From Clostridia bacterium (GTDB taxonomy: Bacteria > Bacillota > Clostridia > Christensenellales > Borkfalkiaceae): a DNA stretch of 23,442 nucleotides. Location: contig JAFVSF010000146.1 in NCBI GenBank assembly GCA_017503885.1, forward strand, positions 1 to 23,442. The letters are read 5' to 3'. The position numbers and the translations under genes are program-made. This document shows positions 6,716 to 15,511 of the stretch, piece by piece. The notes below the pieces were generated by a model that was given only the letters and a program-made list of their open reading frames with translations, searched no databases and had not been told where the DNA came from. How positions within the stretch are numbered: the stretch's first letter is position 1; each line of letters starts with the position of its first letter.

Positions 6716-7918
6716 ATGGTTATAAAGTTTTCACCACCTGATGTAACAGAACTTGAGGTAAAGTACGTTTCTGAAGCTTTAGCTTCGGGCTGGATTACGA
6801 CAGGACCTAAGGTAAAAGAGTTGGAAAAAAGAATAGCAGAGTATTGTGGAGTTAACATGGCAGTATGTCTTAACTCTCAAACGGCATGTGCAGAAATGGC
6901 TCTTCATCTTTTGGAAGTTGGTCCAGGGGACGAGGTTATCACAACGGCATATACTTACACGGCGTCTGCCTCGGTTATTTGTCATACGGGAGCAAGAGTC
7001 GTTCTCGTTGATATTCAACCTGATTGCTTGGAGATGGATTATGACGCACTTGAGAGGGCTATTACTCCAAAAACTAAGGCTATAATTCCAGTTGATCTTG
7101 GTGGTATTCCTTGTGATTACGATAAACTTTTTGAAATAGTTGAAAGGAAGAAAAATATTTTCGTTCCTTCTTCTGCTTTGCAAAAGGCAATCGGCAGAGT
7201 TGCTATTTTGGCTGACACTGCCCATGCTTTTGGTGCGTCAAGAAAAGGTAAAATGCTTGGTAGTATTGCCGACTTTTCATCGTTTTCTTTCCATGCCGTA
7301 AAGAATTTTACTACTGCAGAAGGTGGTGCTCTTACGTGGAGAAAATTTGATGGCGTTGAAGATGAAGAGATTTATAAAAGGGTTCAACTTTTGTCTTTAC
7401 ACGGTCAAAATAAAGACGCTTTGGCAAAGACTAAACTTGGTGCTTGGGAATACGATATTATCGGTACTTGGTATAAGTGTAATATGACGGATATAATGGG
7501 TGCAATGGGTCTTGCTCAATTTGAAAGATATCCTCAAATGCTTGCAAGAAGAAAGGAAATTATTGAAAGATATGATTCGGCTTTCCGTCCATTAGGCATT
7601 CAAACTCTTGACCACTATACAAACGAGCACGTTTCTTCGGGACACTTGTACATTACTAGAGTGCCTAACGTAGATTATGAAACAAGAGGCAAAATTATCG
7701 ATGAAATGGCTGAGAGAGGCATAGCTTGCAACGTTCACTACAAGCCACTTCCTATGCATACTGCATATAAAAAACTTGGATTTGACATAGCAGACTATCC
7801 AAATGCTTACAAATTCTTTGAGAATGAAATAACTCTTCCTCTTCATACGTGTTTGACTGATGAAGAAGTTGATTACGTAATTAAAAACTATATAGAGGTT
7901 GTTAAAAAACATATCTAA
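6716..7918 (+). CDS. DegT/DnrJ/EryC1 family sugar aminotransferase
   Basis: The 400-residue protein is a full-length PLP-dependent sugar aminotransferase. It has the N-terminal SGWITTGPKVKELE and the cofactor-loop region TAYTYTASASVI (about 80-91). It has DTAHAFGA (about 164-171) and the Schiff-base lysine Lys196 in FHAVKNFTTAEGGA. The C-terminal part has HYKPLPMHTAYKKLG. The family transfers an amino group, usually from glutamate, to a keto-sugar nucleotide such as a UDP-4-keto-6-deoxy sugar. It is the first gene of the operon and overlaps the PglC-like transferase gene by one base. This pairing suggests it makes the amino sugar that is loaded first on the lipid carrier, as PglE and PglC do. 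No matching 4,6-dehydratase is in the window, so that step must be encoded elsewhere. Start supported by AGAGG at 6708-6712. Confidence 0.93.
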   Translation: MVIKFSPPDVTELEVKYVSEALASGWITTGPKVKELEKRIAEYCGVNMAVCLNSQTACAEMALHLLEVGPGDEVITTAYTYTASASVICHTGARVVLVDIQPDCLEMDYDALERAITPKTKAIIPVDLGGIPCDYDKLFEIVERKKNIFVPSSALQKAIGRVAILADTAHAFGASRKGKMLGSIADFSSFSFHAVKNFTTAEGGALTWRKFDGVEDEEIYKRVQLLSLHGQNKDALAKTKLGAWEYDIIGTWYKCNMTDIMGAMGLAQFERYPQMLARRKEIIERYDSAFRPLGIQTLDHYTNEHVSSGHLYITRVPNVDYETRGKIIDEMAERGIACNVHYKPLPMHTAYKKLGFDIADYPNAYKFFENEITLPLHTCLTDEEVDYVIKNYIEVVKKHI

Positions 7919-8631
7919 TGAGACTTGTAAAATGGGAAAAACTTCCTCCTGAAATGCAAACGGAGGAAGTTAGAAAATATTACGACATCCTAAAAAAGAA
8001 AAGGCTAGGGCTTTTTTTTAAGAGGCTTTTTGATATAGTAGTTTCGTTTGCGTTATTACTTATCTTGAGCCCCCTTTTCTTGATATTGGCTATTGCAATT
8101 AAGATTGATTCCAAAGGTCCAGTCTTTTTCCGTCAAGAAAGAATAACGCAGTACGGTAAAAAGTTTAGAATTTTTAAATTTAGGTCAATGGTTGCAAATG
8201 CGTCTAAACTAGGTAGCGAGGTTACCGTAAAAAACGATATGAGAATTACTCGTATGGGTAAGATTATCCGTAAGTGTAGGCTTGATGAAATAAGCCAACT
8301 CATAGACGTTTTAAGAGGTAAAATGACTTTTGTTGGTACTCGCCCTGAGGTTGAGAAATACGTTAAAGCGTACACTCCAGAGATGATGGCGACGTTGCTT
8401 TTACCTGCTGGTATCACTTCTGAGTGTAGTATTTTATACAAAGACGAGGATGAACTTTTAAATGCGTCTGCAGACGTTGATAAAACCTATATCGAAGAAG
8501 TTTTGCCTGGTAAGATGTATTACAATTTGCAATCTGTTGAAAAATTTGGTTTTTTCAGAGATATAAGAACTATGTTTAGAACGGTTTTTGCCATGCTTGG
8601 TAAAGACTATTCCAAAAGGAGAAACAAATGA
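7918..8631 (+). CDS. Initiating phosphoglycosyl transferase (PglC/WcaJ-type sugar transferase)
   Basis: The 237-residue protein is a short, monotopic phosphoglycosyl transferase. A single hydrophobic segment (about 36-62) carries the Ser51-Pro52 helix-breaking pair of the re-entrant membrane helix. It is followed by KGPVFFRQERI, KFRIFKFRSM and the catalytic pair Asp123-Glu124 in CRLDEISQLIDVLRGKM, then FVGTRPEVEKYV. Such enzymes move a sugar-1-phosphate from a UDP-sugar to undecaprenyl phosphate on the inner face of the membrane, starting a repeat unit. It lacks the four-TM domain of WbaP. The ATG overlaps the aminotransferase stop (TAATG), so translation is probably coupled. It ends in ATGA shared with the next gene. 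Confidence 0.93.
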   Translation: MRLVKWEKLPPEMQTEEVRKYYDILKKKRLGLFFKRLFDIVVSFALLLILSPLFLILAIAIKIDSKGPVFFRQERITQYGKKFRIFKFRSMVANASKLGSEVTVKNDMRITRMGKIIRKCRLDEISQLIDVLRGKMTFVGTRPEVEKYVKAYTPEMMATLLLPAGITSECSILYKDEDELLNASADVDKTYIEEVLPGKMYYNLQSVEKFGFFRDIRTMFRTVFAMLGKDYSKRRNK

Positions 8632-9629
8632 ATGTGACCGTTGCAATCGTTGCGTTTAACGAACAAGATTTTCTGCCAAACTTATTGCGTGATATAGAAA
8701 ATCAAGACTTTGAAAAAAGCAAGACGGAGGTTTTGTTAATTGATAGTGCATCGACGGATAATACAAAACAGATAATGGGGTTGTTTAAAGACAAACATGC
8801 TGAGTATTTAAATATACAAGTTTTAGATAACCCTGAAAAAATTCAAGCAGCAGGATGGAATATTGCTATCGATAGTTTTTCAACGGATGTGTTAATTAGA
8901 GTTGATGCGCACGCAAAGTTGCCACAAGATTTTATATCTAAGAACATGGAAACCATTGAGGGTGGAGAAAATGTTTGTGGGGGTATAAGGCCGTGCCTCA
9001 TCGATAAAAAATCGAAATGGGGAGAAATTCTCTTAAGAACGGAAAACTCTTTATTTGGTAGTAGCATAAACAAAAGTAGGCATAGCAATGAAAAAACATA
9101 TGTAAAAACTTTATTTCATGCTGCATATAGAAGAGAGGTTCTTGAAAAGGTTGGAAAATTTAATAAACGTTTGGCTAGAACGGAAGATAATGAATTTCAC
9201 TATCGAATCAGGAGTGCTGGCTATAAGTTTTGCTATACCCCAGAGATAAAGTCTTACCAGTATGCAAGAAGTTCTTTTAAAAAAATGGTTAAACAAAAGT
9301 ATGGTAACGGAAAGTGGATTGGCTTAACATTGGGCGTGTGTCCTAAGTGTTTTTCTTTGTATCACTTTGCCCCATTTGCGTTTGTTGGGGCGATAATTGC
9401 AACAGTACTACTTGCTTGTTTAGGATTATGGCAGTTTATTGCTACACTGGGTTGTTTATATGCTTTATTTGCTGTTAGCAATACTGTTATATCATCAATA
9501 GGTGAAGAGTTTAATTGTTTTTGTTTTCTAATGCCTATTCTATTTTTTATTTTGCACGTTAGTTATGGGTTAGGAACGATAGTGGGTTTGGTTAAGATGC
9601 CATTTGAAAGAAAAGAATTAAAACAGTAA
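8628..9629 (+). CDS. Family 2 glycosyltransferase, ExoA-like
   Basis: The 333-residue protein has a GT-A domain (about 1-235) and a C-terminal membrane part. It shows VAIVAFNEQDFL at the start, LIDSASTDNT at 37-46, and RVDAHAKLP at 91-99, where Asp93-x-His95 replaces the usual DxD, as in succinoglycan ExoA. ARTEDNEFHYRIRSAGY supplies the catalytic acidic residues. Two or three hydrophobic segments follow between about 240 and 320. The family adds a sugar from a nucleotide donor to the lipid-linked acceptor at the membrane. AAAGGAG precedes the ATG, which overlaps the previous stop as ATGA. Donor and linkage cannot be told. Confidence 0.9.
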   Translation: MNVTVAIVAFNEQDFLPNLLRDIENQDFEKSKTEVLLIDSASTDNTKQIMGLFKDKHAEYLNIQVLDNPEKIQAAGWNIAIDSFSTDVLIRVDAHAKLPQDFISKNMETIEGGENVCGGIRPCLIDKKSKWGEILLRTENSLFGSSINKSRHSNEKTYVKTLFHAAYRREVLEKVGKFNKRLARTEDNEFHYRIRSAGYKFCYTPEIKSYQYARSSFKKMVKQKYGNGKWIGLTLGVCPKCFSLYHFAPFAFVGAIIATVLLACLGLWQFIATLGCLYALFAVSNTVISSIGEEFNCFCFLMPILFFILHVSYGLGTIVGLVKMPFERKELKQ

Positions 9630-9642
9630 AAGGTTGAAAAAT

Positions 9643-10779
9643 ATGAAAACAGTAGTTTATATAAGATCTTCCGACATTTACAATGATTCTAGGGCAACTA
9701 AAGAAATTACGTCTTTAGTTAAGGGGGGATACAAGGTTGTTGTTTTTGGTTGGGATAGAACTGGAAAAGCAAAAGAAAAATGTAAAACGACATTTTCTTG
9801 TTTAAATGATAACGTTGTCTTTAATTTTTTTGACAAAAAAATTAAAGAAGGAGAAGGTCTAAGAAAAAATTTGTTTAAACTGATAAAGTGGTTTAATTGG
9901 ACAAAAAAAGAAATAAAATCGATAAAAAACGCATTTTGTGTGCATGCTTGCGACTTAGACGGAGCAATGGGAGTTTTTAAATATTGTAAAAAGAAACAAA
10001 TTAAGTTTGTTTACGATATTTATGATTATTATGTTGATTCACATTCAATCCCTAAATTTATGCAAGGATGGATAGAGAATAAGGAAATTTCAATAATAAA
10101 TGGTGCTAATCTTACTATTATTTGCACTGAAGAACGCATGCAACAAATTTCTAAATCTAGACCACAAAAGGTTTTAGTGCTACACAATTCTCCGGATGTA
10201 GAGGAACCATTGAACAATGAAACGAAATACGATTATGTGTATTGTGGAAGTATGGGTTGTCATAGATTGCAAGAAGAAATTTTGAGAGAGTACGAAAACA
10301 ATGCGGATTTGAAAATAGCTTTTGCTGGATATGGCGAGCACGTTTTAAAATGTGAAGAAATGGATAAAAATTTTGATAATTTTTCTTATTTAGGAGTGCT
10401 ACAGTATAGCGACGTTTTACGTATTGAAAGTTCTTCTAAAGTGTTAGCGGCTCTTTACGATAAAACATTGCGTAATCATAGACTTTGTGCTCCAAATAAG
10501 TTTTACGAATCTTTAGCTTTGTCAAAACCGATTATTGTATGTGATGGTACAGGTATAGACAAGATCGTTGAGCAAAACGATTTAGGAAAAGTTATAGAGT
10601 ATGATGGCAAGGCTTTTTATAAAGCGTTAAGAGAGTTGTTGGCAGATGAGGAGAATTTAGCTAGGATTGGTAAACGGTCACGACTGTTATATGAAGAAAA
10701 ATATAAATGGAGTCTTATGCAAAGGCTATTATTAGATGGTTATGGCAATTTGGCGAACGGCTCTATAGTTGAGGACTAG
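9643..10779 (+). CDS. Family 4-type (GT-B) glycosyltransferase
   Basis: The 378-residue product has the GT-B layout: VVYIRSSDIYNDSRATKEI at the N-terminus, HACDLDGAMGVF and VYDIYDYY in the first half. The second half has DYVYCGSMG, LGVLQYSDVL and NKFYESLALSKPIIVCDGTG, the last being the nucleotide-sugar-binding E-x7-E-like region. It would add a sugar to the growing repeat unit on the cytoplasmic side. I chose ATG 9643 because AAAGG at 9628-9632 is ten bases before it; the upstream TTG at 9634 is too close to that site. The gene is very AT-rich with many Lys codons. Substrate unknown. Confidence 0.88.
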   Translation: MKTVVYIRSSDIYNDSRATKEITSLVKGGYKVVVFGWDRTGKAKEKCKTTFSCLNDNVVFNFFDKKIKEGEGLRKNLFKLIKWFNWTKKEIKSIKNAFCVHACDLDGAMGVFKYCKKKQIKFVYDIYDYYVDSHSIPKFMQGWIENKEISIINGANLTIICTEERMQQISKSRPQKVLVLHNSPDVEEPLNNETKYDYVYCGSMGCHRLQEEILREYENNADLKIAFAGYGEHVLKCEEMDKNFDNFSYLGVLQYSDVLRIESSSKVLAALYDKTLRNHRLCAPNKFYESLALSKPIIVCDGTGIDKIVEQNDLGKVIEYDGKAFYKALRELLADEENLARIGKRSRLLYEEKYKWSLMQRLLLDGYGNLANGSIVED

Positions 10780-10825
10780 ATATTGATTGTAATTTAGTTT
10801 TCTCTAAGCAAAAAAGGAGAAAGAA

Positions 10826-11926
10826 ATGAAAAAAGTAATGCTTGTTTTTGGCACGCGTCCTGAAGCAATAAAAATGTGTCCACTCGTAAATGAATTAAAA
10901 TTGAGAAAGGGCATAGAAACAAAGGTTTGTGTTACTGGTCAGCATAGACAAATGTTAGATCAAGTGTTAGACGTTTTTGGTGTTGTTCCAGATTATGATT
11001 TGTCTATAATGAAGGACAAGCAGACGTTATTTGATATAACTACAAATATTTTAAACGGTATTAAGACCATTTTAGAAAAAGAGCAACCGGACGTTGTATT
11101 AGTACACGGTGATACTTCTACTACGTTTGTTACAGCCCTTGCTTGTTTTTATCTGCATATTCCAGTAGGACACGTAGAGGCAGGTCTTAGAACGTATGAT
11201 ATTTACAGTCCTTGGCCAGAAGAGTTCAATCGTCAAGCAGTTTCGATAATAAGCAAATATAACTTTGCCCCTACCGAGCTTAGCAAGGCAAATCTCGTTA
11301 GAGAGGGAAAGGCTGAGGAAAGTATTTATATTACGGGAAATACTGCAATAGATGCGTTAAAAACAACGGTTAGAGAAGACTATTCTCATCCGGAACTCGA
11401 TTGGGCAGAGGGTAGTAGACTTATTATGATAACGGCTCATAGAAGAGAGAATTTAGGCGAGCCAATGCATAATATGTTTAGAGCCATAAGAAGGGTAATG
11501 GAAGAGCATCCTGACGTAAAGGCTATTTATCCTATTCATATGAACCCAGTTGTAAGACAAGCGGCCGATGAAGAACTTGGTGGTCTTGACAGAGTGCATA
11601 TTATTGAGCCTCTTGAGGTTTTGGATTTTCACAACTTTTTAGCAAAAAGTTTTATGATTTTAACGGATTCGGGTGGAATACAAGAAGAAGCACCTTCTCT
11701 TGGTAAACCAGTTCTTGTTATGTGAGATACTACGGAAAGACCTGAGGGTATTAAAGCTGGAACTCTTAAACTTGTAGGAACAGATGAGGAAGTTATTTAT
11801 AAGAATTTCAAACTTTTGCTTGAAGATAAGTCTGCTTATGAGGCTATGTCCAAGGCAAGTAATCCATATGGCGATGGATTTGCTTGTAAGCGTATAGCGG
11901 ATATTATAGAAGGGAAGAGGGGTTAA
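10826..11926 (+). pseudogene. wecB: UDP-N-acetylglucosamine 2-epimerase, interrupted by in-frame TGA
   Basis: The frame reads as a complete 366-codon WecB except for TGA at 11723-11725 (codon 300). Before it are GTRPEAIKM (9-17), VTGQHRQML, VHGDTSTTF, GHVEAGLRT, WPEEFNRQ, ITAHRRENLGEP and TDSGGIQEEAPSLGKPVLVM. Directly after it, in the same frame, are DTTERPEGIKAGTLKLVG and a normal C-terminus up to TAA at 11924-11926. The family has Arg at this spot (VLVMRDTTERPE), so a single change from CGA or AGA gives the stop. The enzyme converts UDP-GlcNAc to UDP-ManNAc. Unless read through, only a 299-residue protein lacking the last C-terminal helices would be made, probably inactive. A good ribosome binding site (AAAAAGGAG) is intact and the rest is undamaged, so the lesion is recent or a sequencing/assembly error. 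Confidence 0.88.
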
Positions 11927-12049
11927 GATAACCACGAAGAAAACTAAAAGTCTGGTAAAATAGCACGTAATTTGTACGATAATAATTACAAATAGTTTAT
12001 TATGTTATGTGTTTTAATTAATACGTACGGAGATTTGTGATTTATAAAA

Positions 12050-13189
12050 ATGAAAAAAGTTTTAGTAGTTATCAACAACTTAGACGTTGGTGGTATTCAA
12101 AAATCGTTATTAAATTTGCTTAAAGACTGTAGCGATAAATATGATTTTTCATTGTTAACTTTTTCACAAGAAGAAAGCGATAAGGAAAAAATACCACAAA
12201 ACGTAAAAATCATACAGCCTAAAAAGATATACAAATCATTGGGCAAGTCTAGTGGACAGTTGAAAAGTAATAAGTTTTTGTATCTTGTAAGAGGTTTTTG
12301 TTCTTGTGTTGCAAAAATGTTTACCGTTTCGATTGCATACTGGCTTATTGGCTTATTTCAGCCTAAAATAAAAGGCTATGATACGGTTATATCATTTAGC
12401 CATTTAACAAGTCCTAAGACGTTTTATTCTGGTACGGCAGAGTTTGTATTAAACAAAACTAAAGCCAGAAATAAAGTTTGTTTTATTCATTGCGACTATC
12501 TAAATTCTGGTACACGTTGCAAAAGAAACGATAGACTTTATGCTAGGTTTGATAAAATAGCCTGTTGTTCGGAATCGGTAAAAGGACGTTTCTTAGAAGC
12601 CTTACCAGAACTTAAAGATAAGGCGTATACAGTTAGAAATTTTTACGACTTAGATTTTAGAAATTCTTTTAAAGAAGAAGAGGCAATCGTTTATGGGAAG
12701 GATACGGTCAATTTGATTTCCGTTTGTCGTTTAGGAAAGGAAAAGGGCGTTGATAGAGTTATACGTGCTATTGCGGAAAGTAGTAGAACGGATATTAGAT
12801 ATTTTGTTGTTGGTAGTGGAGATTATTACGAAACTTTATCCAATTTGGCAAAAGAAAAAGGTGTTGCTGATTACGTAACTTTTATTTCAGAAGTTCAAAA
12901 TCCAGCAATATATATGAAAAATGCAGACTGGTTAGTTGTTGCGTCGTATCATGAGGCTGCACCAATGGTTTTTGATGAGGCAAAAATGCTAAATCTTCCA
13001 GTGCTTACAACTAGAACTACATCAGCGGATGAAATGATAACTGATGGGTATGGTGGCGTTGTTGAAAATGATGATCAAAGTATTTTTAATTGGGTATTAA
13101 ACGTTACTAAAAATAGGACGGCAAAGCAAGTTGAGATAAATAACGAGTTGCAAGAAGGACAAATACAGAATTTATTTGAAGGGAGATAA
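12050..13189 (+). CDS. Family 4 glycosyltransferase
   Basis: The 379-residue protein is a GT-B enzyme of family 4. It opens with VLVVINNLDVGGIQKSLLNLL (a GGI/GGA loop typical of GT4) and has FIHCDYLNSG and KIACCSESVKGRFL in the first domain. The second domain has LISVCRLGKEKGVDRVIRAI (about 224-243) and FVVGSGDYYETL. SYHEAAPMVFDEAKMLNLPV then carries the two glutamates of the E-x7-E donor-binding motif. It is cytoplasmic or membrane-associated and extends the repeat unit. The ATG is the only in-frame start after a stop at 12038; the ribosome binding site is weak (GGAG about 18 bases upstream). A 123-base gap separates it from wecB, the longest inside the operon. It ends four bases before the next gene. 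Confidence 0.9.
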   Translation: MKKVLVVINNLDVGGIQKSLLNLLKDCSDKYDFSLLTFSQEESDKEKIPQNVKIIQPKKIYKSLGKSSGQLKSNKFLYLVRGFCSCVAKMFTVSIAYWLIGLFQPKIKGYDTVISFSHLTSPKTFYSGTAEFVLNKTKARNKVCFIHCDYLNSGTRCKRNDRLYARFDKIACCSESVKGRFLEALPELKDKAYTVRNFYDLDFRNSFKEEEAIVYGKDTVNLISVCRLGKEKGVDRVIRAIAESSRTDIRYFVVGSGDYYETLSNLAKEKGVADYVTFISEVQNPAIYMKNADWLVVASYHEAAPMVFDEAKMLNLPVLTTRTTSADEMITDGYGGVVENDDQSIFNWVLNVTKNRTAKQVEINNELQEGQIQNLFEGR

Positions 13190-13193
13190 TTTA

Positions 13194-14522
13194 ATGACGG
13201 CAGTACAAAAAATTAAAAATCCAAACAAATTGAATATTTTTGTACTCTGCATGATAGTTGCGTTTGTAGTAGTAGGCTTTATTATTGACATGCCGTTGTC
13301 TATATTGGCATTATTGGCAAACGTAATACTTTTTGTATATAGTCCAACAGAATATATTTTATACGATATACTGTTTTTAAGTCCGTTTACATCTATTTAT
13401 AAATTATCTCCCGATACTTTGTCTTTTTTCTCAATTGTCGAAATATTTGCCGTTGTAATAGTTTTGATAAGATCGAAACACGTTTCAATAAAAGCGCTCA
13501 TAGGTATTGTGAGCTTTGCTCTATATTTAGCGATAGGAAATCTTATTTGGTTCAATGTAGTACTTATCGATTGTATTAACCCGTTGATCGTTTTATTAGT
13601 CATATATATTTATACGGACGAATTCCGTATATTGGACAAGCAAAAATTGATGAAGTATTTTATTATTGGAACGTTGTTAACGTCGACGTTAGCGTTGTTT
13701 GAGAGCAAGATACCAACGTTTTATCTATACGTAAGAAAACTAGTGTATTCTGAAACGGTAATAAGATTTTCAGGACTTAATGGTGATTCAAATTATTATT
13801 CTGTGAACTTAATATATGCATTGGTGTTTGCCTTTTTATTATATAAGAACAAAGCCATTAAAACGGCATTTATTATTGTACTTGCGCTTGTTGGATATTT
13901 TGGAATACTTACGTACAGTAAATCGTTTTTACTTATGTACGTCGCAATACTGGGTTTTATCTTTTTTGATGCAATAGTATCCAAAGACAATAGGTTGATA
14001 AGCCTATTTAGCCTTATGTGTTTTGGTGTTTTGTTTTTAATTGTGCAAGGTAAATTGGAAGTTGTAAACGGCGTATTGGATAGGTTAACTAGTAACGAAG
14101 GGTCAATTAATAAATTAACTACGGGCAGGTGGGAAATTTGGCGTGGTTATATGCAAACTATTTTCTCAAGATTTGATATTCTTTTATACGGGTCAGGGGT
14201 AAACGGACCTTTGATTAATAGATATAGCCCACACAATTTATATATTGACGTATTATATCATTTTGGGTTAATAGGTACGCTAATTTTAATATTTACCATA
14301 ATAATTTGTATGAAACATAAGAACAAGGTAAATTTTAACAAATATAAGTTTTTAGGTGCTCTCGTATTTTTCGTTATGTACTTTTTCTTACATGGAGTAC
14401 AGTCGTACGAAATATGTTTCCATATTTTCTTTATATATTTAATTTATCATTTCACGTTAGAGAATAATGTCAATAAAAAACGGGTATTGAGCAATAAGGA
14501 GAATAAATGTTATTCAGCGTAA
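13194..14522 (+). CDS. Wzy-like O-antigen polymerase/ligase family membrane protein
   Basis: The 442-residue protein is almost entirely hydrophobic, with about ten to twelve membrane segments. A long loop near residues 270-345 contains GRWEIWRGY and SPHNLYIDVLYHFGLIG. The HN-x-Y/F-L motif after that loop is typical of the Wzy_C/O-antigen polymerase superfamily. Such proteins join flipped repeat units on the outer face of the membrane, or ligate chains to an acceptor. I chose ATG 13194 because GAAGGGAG (13178-13185) precedes it by eight bases; the upstream TTG at 13176 overlaps the preceding gene. Its 3' end overlaps the next gene by 16 bases. Placement before a flippase gene supports the polymerase reading. 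Confidence 0.85.
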   Translation: MTAVQKIKNPNKLNIFVLCMIVAFVVVGFIIDMPLSILALLANVILFVYSPTEYILYDILFLSPFTSIYKLSPDTLSFFSIVEIFAVVIVLIRSKHVSIKALIGIVSFALYLAIGNLIWFNVVLIDCINPLIVLLVIYIYTDEFRILDKQKLMKYFIIGTLLTSTLALFESKIPTFYLYVRKLVYSETVIRFSGLNGDSNYYSVNLIYALVFAFLLYKNKAIKTAFIIVLALVGYFGILTYSKSFLLMYVAILGFIFFDAIVSKDNRLISLFSLMCFGVLFLIVQGKLEVVNGVLDRLTSNEGSINKLTTGRWEIWRGYMQTIFSRFDILLYGSGVNGPLINRYSPHNLYIDVLYHFGLIGTLILIFTIIICMKHKNKVNFNKYKFLGALVFFVMYFFLHGVQSYEICFHIFFIYLIYHFTLENNVNKKRVLSNKENKCYSA

Positions 14523-15487
14523 TTATACCAGTGTATAACGTAAAAAAATACCTTGACGAGTGTGTTAACAGTATTTTAAATCAAACTTATAATGATTTTG
14601 AATTAATACTCGTAGATGATGGTTCAACGGACGGTTCTGCAGAAATATGTGATAAGTATTTGTTTGACAGTCGTGTAAGAGTTATTCATAAAGAAAATGG
14701 AGGACATTCTTCAGCGAGACAAGCAGGATTTTTAGAATCAAAAGCCGAGTATTGTTGTTTTGTTGATTCTGATGATTTTGTGGCGTTAGATTTTTTAGAG
14801 ACCTTTAACAATATTATTCAAGAATATCATCCAGACGTTATTGAAAGTGGTTTTGAGCGTTTTTCGCAAGATAAAAGCGAAGTCTCTTTCAGTTGCGATG
14901 AAGGGTACTATATAGGTGACAAGTTGAAAATGCTACAAAGTAAACTTGTTTTTAATAGTGAAAAGCAAGCGTTTAATAACGGTTCGATATTTTATTCTTT
15001 ATGTACAAAATGTATAAAAAAGAGTTTGCTAGAAACATTTATTTTTAGCGTTGATAAAGATATCGTTATGGGTGAAGATATGGCGATAACCATGCCTTTG
15101 GTTTGTGCTTGTCAATCATTATACGTAAAAAATTTTGCAGGCTATAAATATCGAGATAATCCAACGTCTATCGTGAACACGTTTAGGCATCAAGATTATG
15201 CAAACTGTAAAAAGTTAGTAAAATTTTTAGATGCAAAGATGCCAAACCATAAAAAGCAAATATCTTGTTATTTTTACGATTTTACTAGAAGGTATAGTAT
15301 TTTAGCGGCTCGGGCATCAACGTCGTTTAAAAATTTTAAATATTTAATTAAAGATAATATTAAAGAAGAAGATTTTAACAGAATAAAAAAAGTTAAAATA
15401 AAAGGCGAAACGTTTAAAAACAAAATTAGCGGAAGATTGGTTAAACTTAGATTTTGGTTTTTAATTTGGTTGTTTTGCAAATTGTAA
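14507..15487 (+). CDS. Family 2 glycosyltransferase
   Basis: The 326-residue protein has a clear GT-A family 2 domain: FSVIIPVYNVKKYLDECV at 3-20, SILNQTYNDFELILVDDGST with Asp37-Asp38, GGHSSARQAG, and CCFVDSDDFV with the metal/nucleotide-binding Asp87-Ser-Asp89-Asp90. IVMGEDMAITMPL carries the probable catalytic acidic residues. The C-terminal third is Lys-rich and ends in a hydrophobic stretch (RFWFLIWLFC) that may anchor it at the membrane. It adds a sugar to the lipid-linked repeat. AAGGAG precedes the ATG, which lies inside the end of the polymerase gene, so the two are probably translationally coupled. Confidence 0.92.
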   Translation: MLFSVIIPVYNVKKYLDECVNSILNQTYNDFELILVDDGSTDGSAEICDKYLFDSRVRVIHKENGGHSSARQAGFLESKAEYCCFVDSDDFVALDFLETFNNIIQEYHPDVIESGFERFSQDKSEVSFSCDEGYYIGDKLKMLQSKLVFNSEKQAFNNGSIFYSLCTKCIKKSLLETFIFSVDKDIVMGEDMAITMPLVCACQSLYVKNFAGYKYRDNPTSIVNTFRHQDYANCKKLVKFLDAKMPNHKKQISCYFYDFTRRYSILAARASTSFKNFKYLIKDNIKEEDFNRIKKVKIKGETFKNKISGRLVKLRFWFLIWLFCKL

Positions 15488-15511
15488 AAAGAAAGCAAAA
15501 AAGGAGAAAGC

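Noticed and set aside
11723..11725. Selenocysteine or reassigned TGA in wecB
   Set aside because: The family has Arg here, no Sec homologue is known, no SECIS-like hairpin directly after the codon was seen, and TGA terminates other genes in the window.
11972..12001. Internal promoter before the gene at 12050 (TTGTAC and TTTATT)
   Set aside because: The -10 match is poor and the spacer is 18 bases; AT-rich DNA gives such matches often.
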